Shown one piece after another: positions 62,324-64,000 of a DNA stretch of 64,000 nt. Numbering within the stretch: position 1 is the first letter of the stretch; the number at the start of each line of letters is the position of its first letter. This stretch comes from Dasyornis broadbenti (taxonomy: Eukaryota; Chordata; Aves; Passeriformes; Dasyornithidae): NCBI GenBank assembly GCA_013397935.1, contig VZRN01000791.1:186001-250000 (forward strand), in the 5' to 3' direction. Position numbers and translations under genes: made by a program. The notes under the pieces are model-generated. The model had not been told where the DNA came from, ran no database searches, and was given only the letters and a program-made list of their open reading frames with translations.

Positions 62324-62345
62324 ACTGAAGTATGTCTTCACTGGC

Positions 62346-64000
62346 TTGTGTGAAATCTCAATTTACAAGAACACGTGAGCACAAGGGAAAAGGCTTACCC
62401 AGAGCTTGCGCTGCTGCTGCTGCCTGTGGACCTGCAAATCCACCTTTGTAGAGTCTTGGGGTGCTCAGTGTGGGTTTGTGAACCTTCTCCTGGCCCACAG
62501 CACCTGGGGAGCACAATCACTTGCTCAGAGAAGAGCACAAGCTGGCACACAAAGCCTTGCCAAAGTTCATCATGCAGGTCTCTGCTTGTGACCTGGACAA
62601 AGAATTACCCTAGCAGTGAATTTGGGGGGGCCTGTTCAAATCTTAGTTAGGACCACAAGAGTTCAACCCCAGTTTCTTCCTGCACACAGGAAGAAAAACA
62701 AATCCCTGCTCACAAATGGCTTAAAAGTGTGACAAGGGGCAGTAGGGGAGAGCTCATCCTCTTGCTTTGCAGTCACGAAATAAGGTAATTAATGATGCCT
62801 GTTCATGGCTGTGCAAGAAACTGCCACTGAGTTGTGACAAACCAGCGGGTTTGGCTGCATGCTGCAAAGGCAGCATTCTGCAAAAATATCCCATGAGCTT
62901 CCCATGCAACTCTGGGAGTCCTACAAAACAATAATATCAAAGCTATAGTTGTGCTGCAGTGGATATGAGCCACGTTAAAACACACACAGAAGCGTGATAA
63001 TGCTGCTGCCACAAGGTTAGGCCCTCTGGAAAGAAGGAAAGAAAAGAAATGTACTTGGGGTCACCACAATAAAAGGCAAAGCATCAGGGACATTTGTACT
63101 GGTCTGAGTACTAAAGACCCTCTGCTTGAGGGCTTTACTGCATCTACAGCTACTGTGCTGCTGGGCCTGGCAGCTGGTCAGAGCCTGAGTAAGGGACAAC
63201 GCTGACCTGACTGCTGGCCAGGGCACAAACCATCCACATCTCATTGTCTGGATATTTTCCAGGACTTGCTAGCATCAGCCCAGATGGTTTAGGCAATCTG
63301 TTACACCTCTTTCCTGGACACAGTGTTCACCCTGTTATGTTTTGGAAAACATACACAAATAAGTAACTCTAAATTCTGTAGTGGTTATTATTTGAACATT
63401 ATGAGATACTAATGTAAGCTTTATCCATATTGGTACCAGTCCACAAAGACTTACAAAGAAGGAATAAATGTAAATTTATTGTCTTTTTTTTGTGATAAAT
63501 TTTGTCAGGGAACATCCGATATTCACCTAATAGCCTCAGCCTGCTGGCTGTTGCAGTGAAATCTGATTTACTTGTAGTACCACATGTAGCTGGATACCTT
63601 CCTACCTTCCTGTTGACTTCATATTTAGACAGCCATATGTTTGCAATTATCTCAGCTAAGATTAAGCAGCGACATATGAAATGAGATCATGGCCTCCTGT
63701 ATCAACCACATCTGTGCAAATGTTTTCTGGGTTTCCTTTTGACAAAAATGCATCTGCATTCAGGTGTCTGTTCAAAGGATTGCCCAATACAGCATTTTTG
63801 AGCCGGTTTCTCCTCCAGGCAGAAGGAGCCAGAGGAACACAGGAGCTACGTAACTTCCAGTTATGTGCTTCTAACCCCTGAAGGGCTCCCAAGCTCTTCT
63901 GGAAACAATAATATCCTCAAGCTGGCATAATTCAGTGCTGAGCAAGGCTCACTTCAACCCTCTCTCCCGGTGGTCTGCCAGGGAGGGAGGCATTGCCTTT
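62346..64000. other. Sequence after ALCAM, likely intergenic
   Basis: No exon-like segment, known protein motif or repeat family was recognised. Short open frames on both strands (for example 62375-62650 and 63017-63244) lack domains. If ALCAM uses a poly(A) site beyond 62345, part of this would be 3'UTR. Confidence 0.6.

Larger units (their letters stand above)
60008..62345 (+). other. ALCAM: ALCAM exon 16: 3'UTR (3' end uncertain)
   Basis: The acceptor is tatcttttgtattttcag. The exon is AT-rich with no convincing reading frame. AATAAA motifs lie at 60538, 60606, 61479, 61795 and 62318. The 60606 site is followed by GU-rich gtctgggtgttg, the 61795 site by a U-rich run, and the 62318 site by ggcttgtgtg, so these three look the most usable. 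A 3'UTR of about 2.3 kb ending after 62318 would resemble the long mammalian ALCAM 3'UTR, but shorter forms are equally possible. The exact cleavage site is not readable from sequence. Confidence 0.75.

Overview
This window looks like bird nuclear DNA. It carries most of one gene, ALCAM (CD166; called BEN, SC1 or DM-GRASP in birds), on the + strand. The bird assignment rests on the CR1 LINE tails (about 10141, 20670, 21594 and 44671), the absence of mammalian SINEs, and a translated protein of the avian ALCAM type. I cannot name the species.

Layout. Positions 1-26767 are read as the 3' part of intron 1; exon 1 (5'UTR, start codon, signal peptide) lies upstream of the window. Exons 2 to 15 run from 26768 to 58448 with the stop codon at 58419-58421. 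Exon 16 (3'UTR) begins at 60008 and has several candidate poly(A) signals, the last at 62318. The rest, to 64000, looks intergenic. The joined exons encode 557 complete residues plus one codon split with exon 1: five Ig domains (V-V-C2-C2-C2), a stalk, one membrane helix and a short basic cytoplasmic tail. Every intradomain cysteine pair is present, and no exon carries a frameshift or internal stop. Introns between Ig domains are phase 1 and those inside domains are mostly phase 0, the usual Ig-superfamily pattern.

Most notable points. (1) Intron 14 holds a candidate alternative last coding exon at 53304. It has a good 3' splice site in the correct phase, 32 in-frame codons and a stop, encodes a hydrophilic tail ending in STLHV, and is followed by both a usable 5' splice site and an AATAAA. 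It would swap the cytoplasmic tail of ALCAM. (2) A possible 36-nt phase-2 microexon lies 89 nt after exon 14. (3) Intron 11 is a GC-AG intron with a competing GT four bases downstream that would truncate the protein. (4) The 39-nt exon 13 matches the stalk cassette known to be skipped in mammalian ALCAM isoform 2. (5) The 3'UTR carries a miR-148/152 seed match. No second protein-coding gene, tRNA, rRNA or CRISPR array was seen. Species, transcription and isoform use cannot be settled from this sequence alone.
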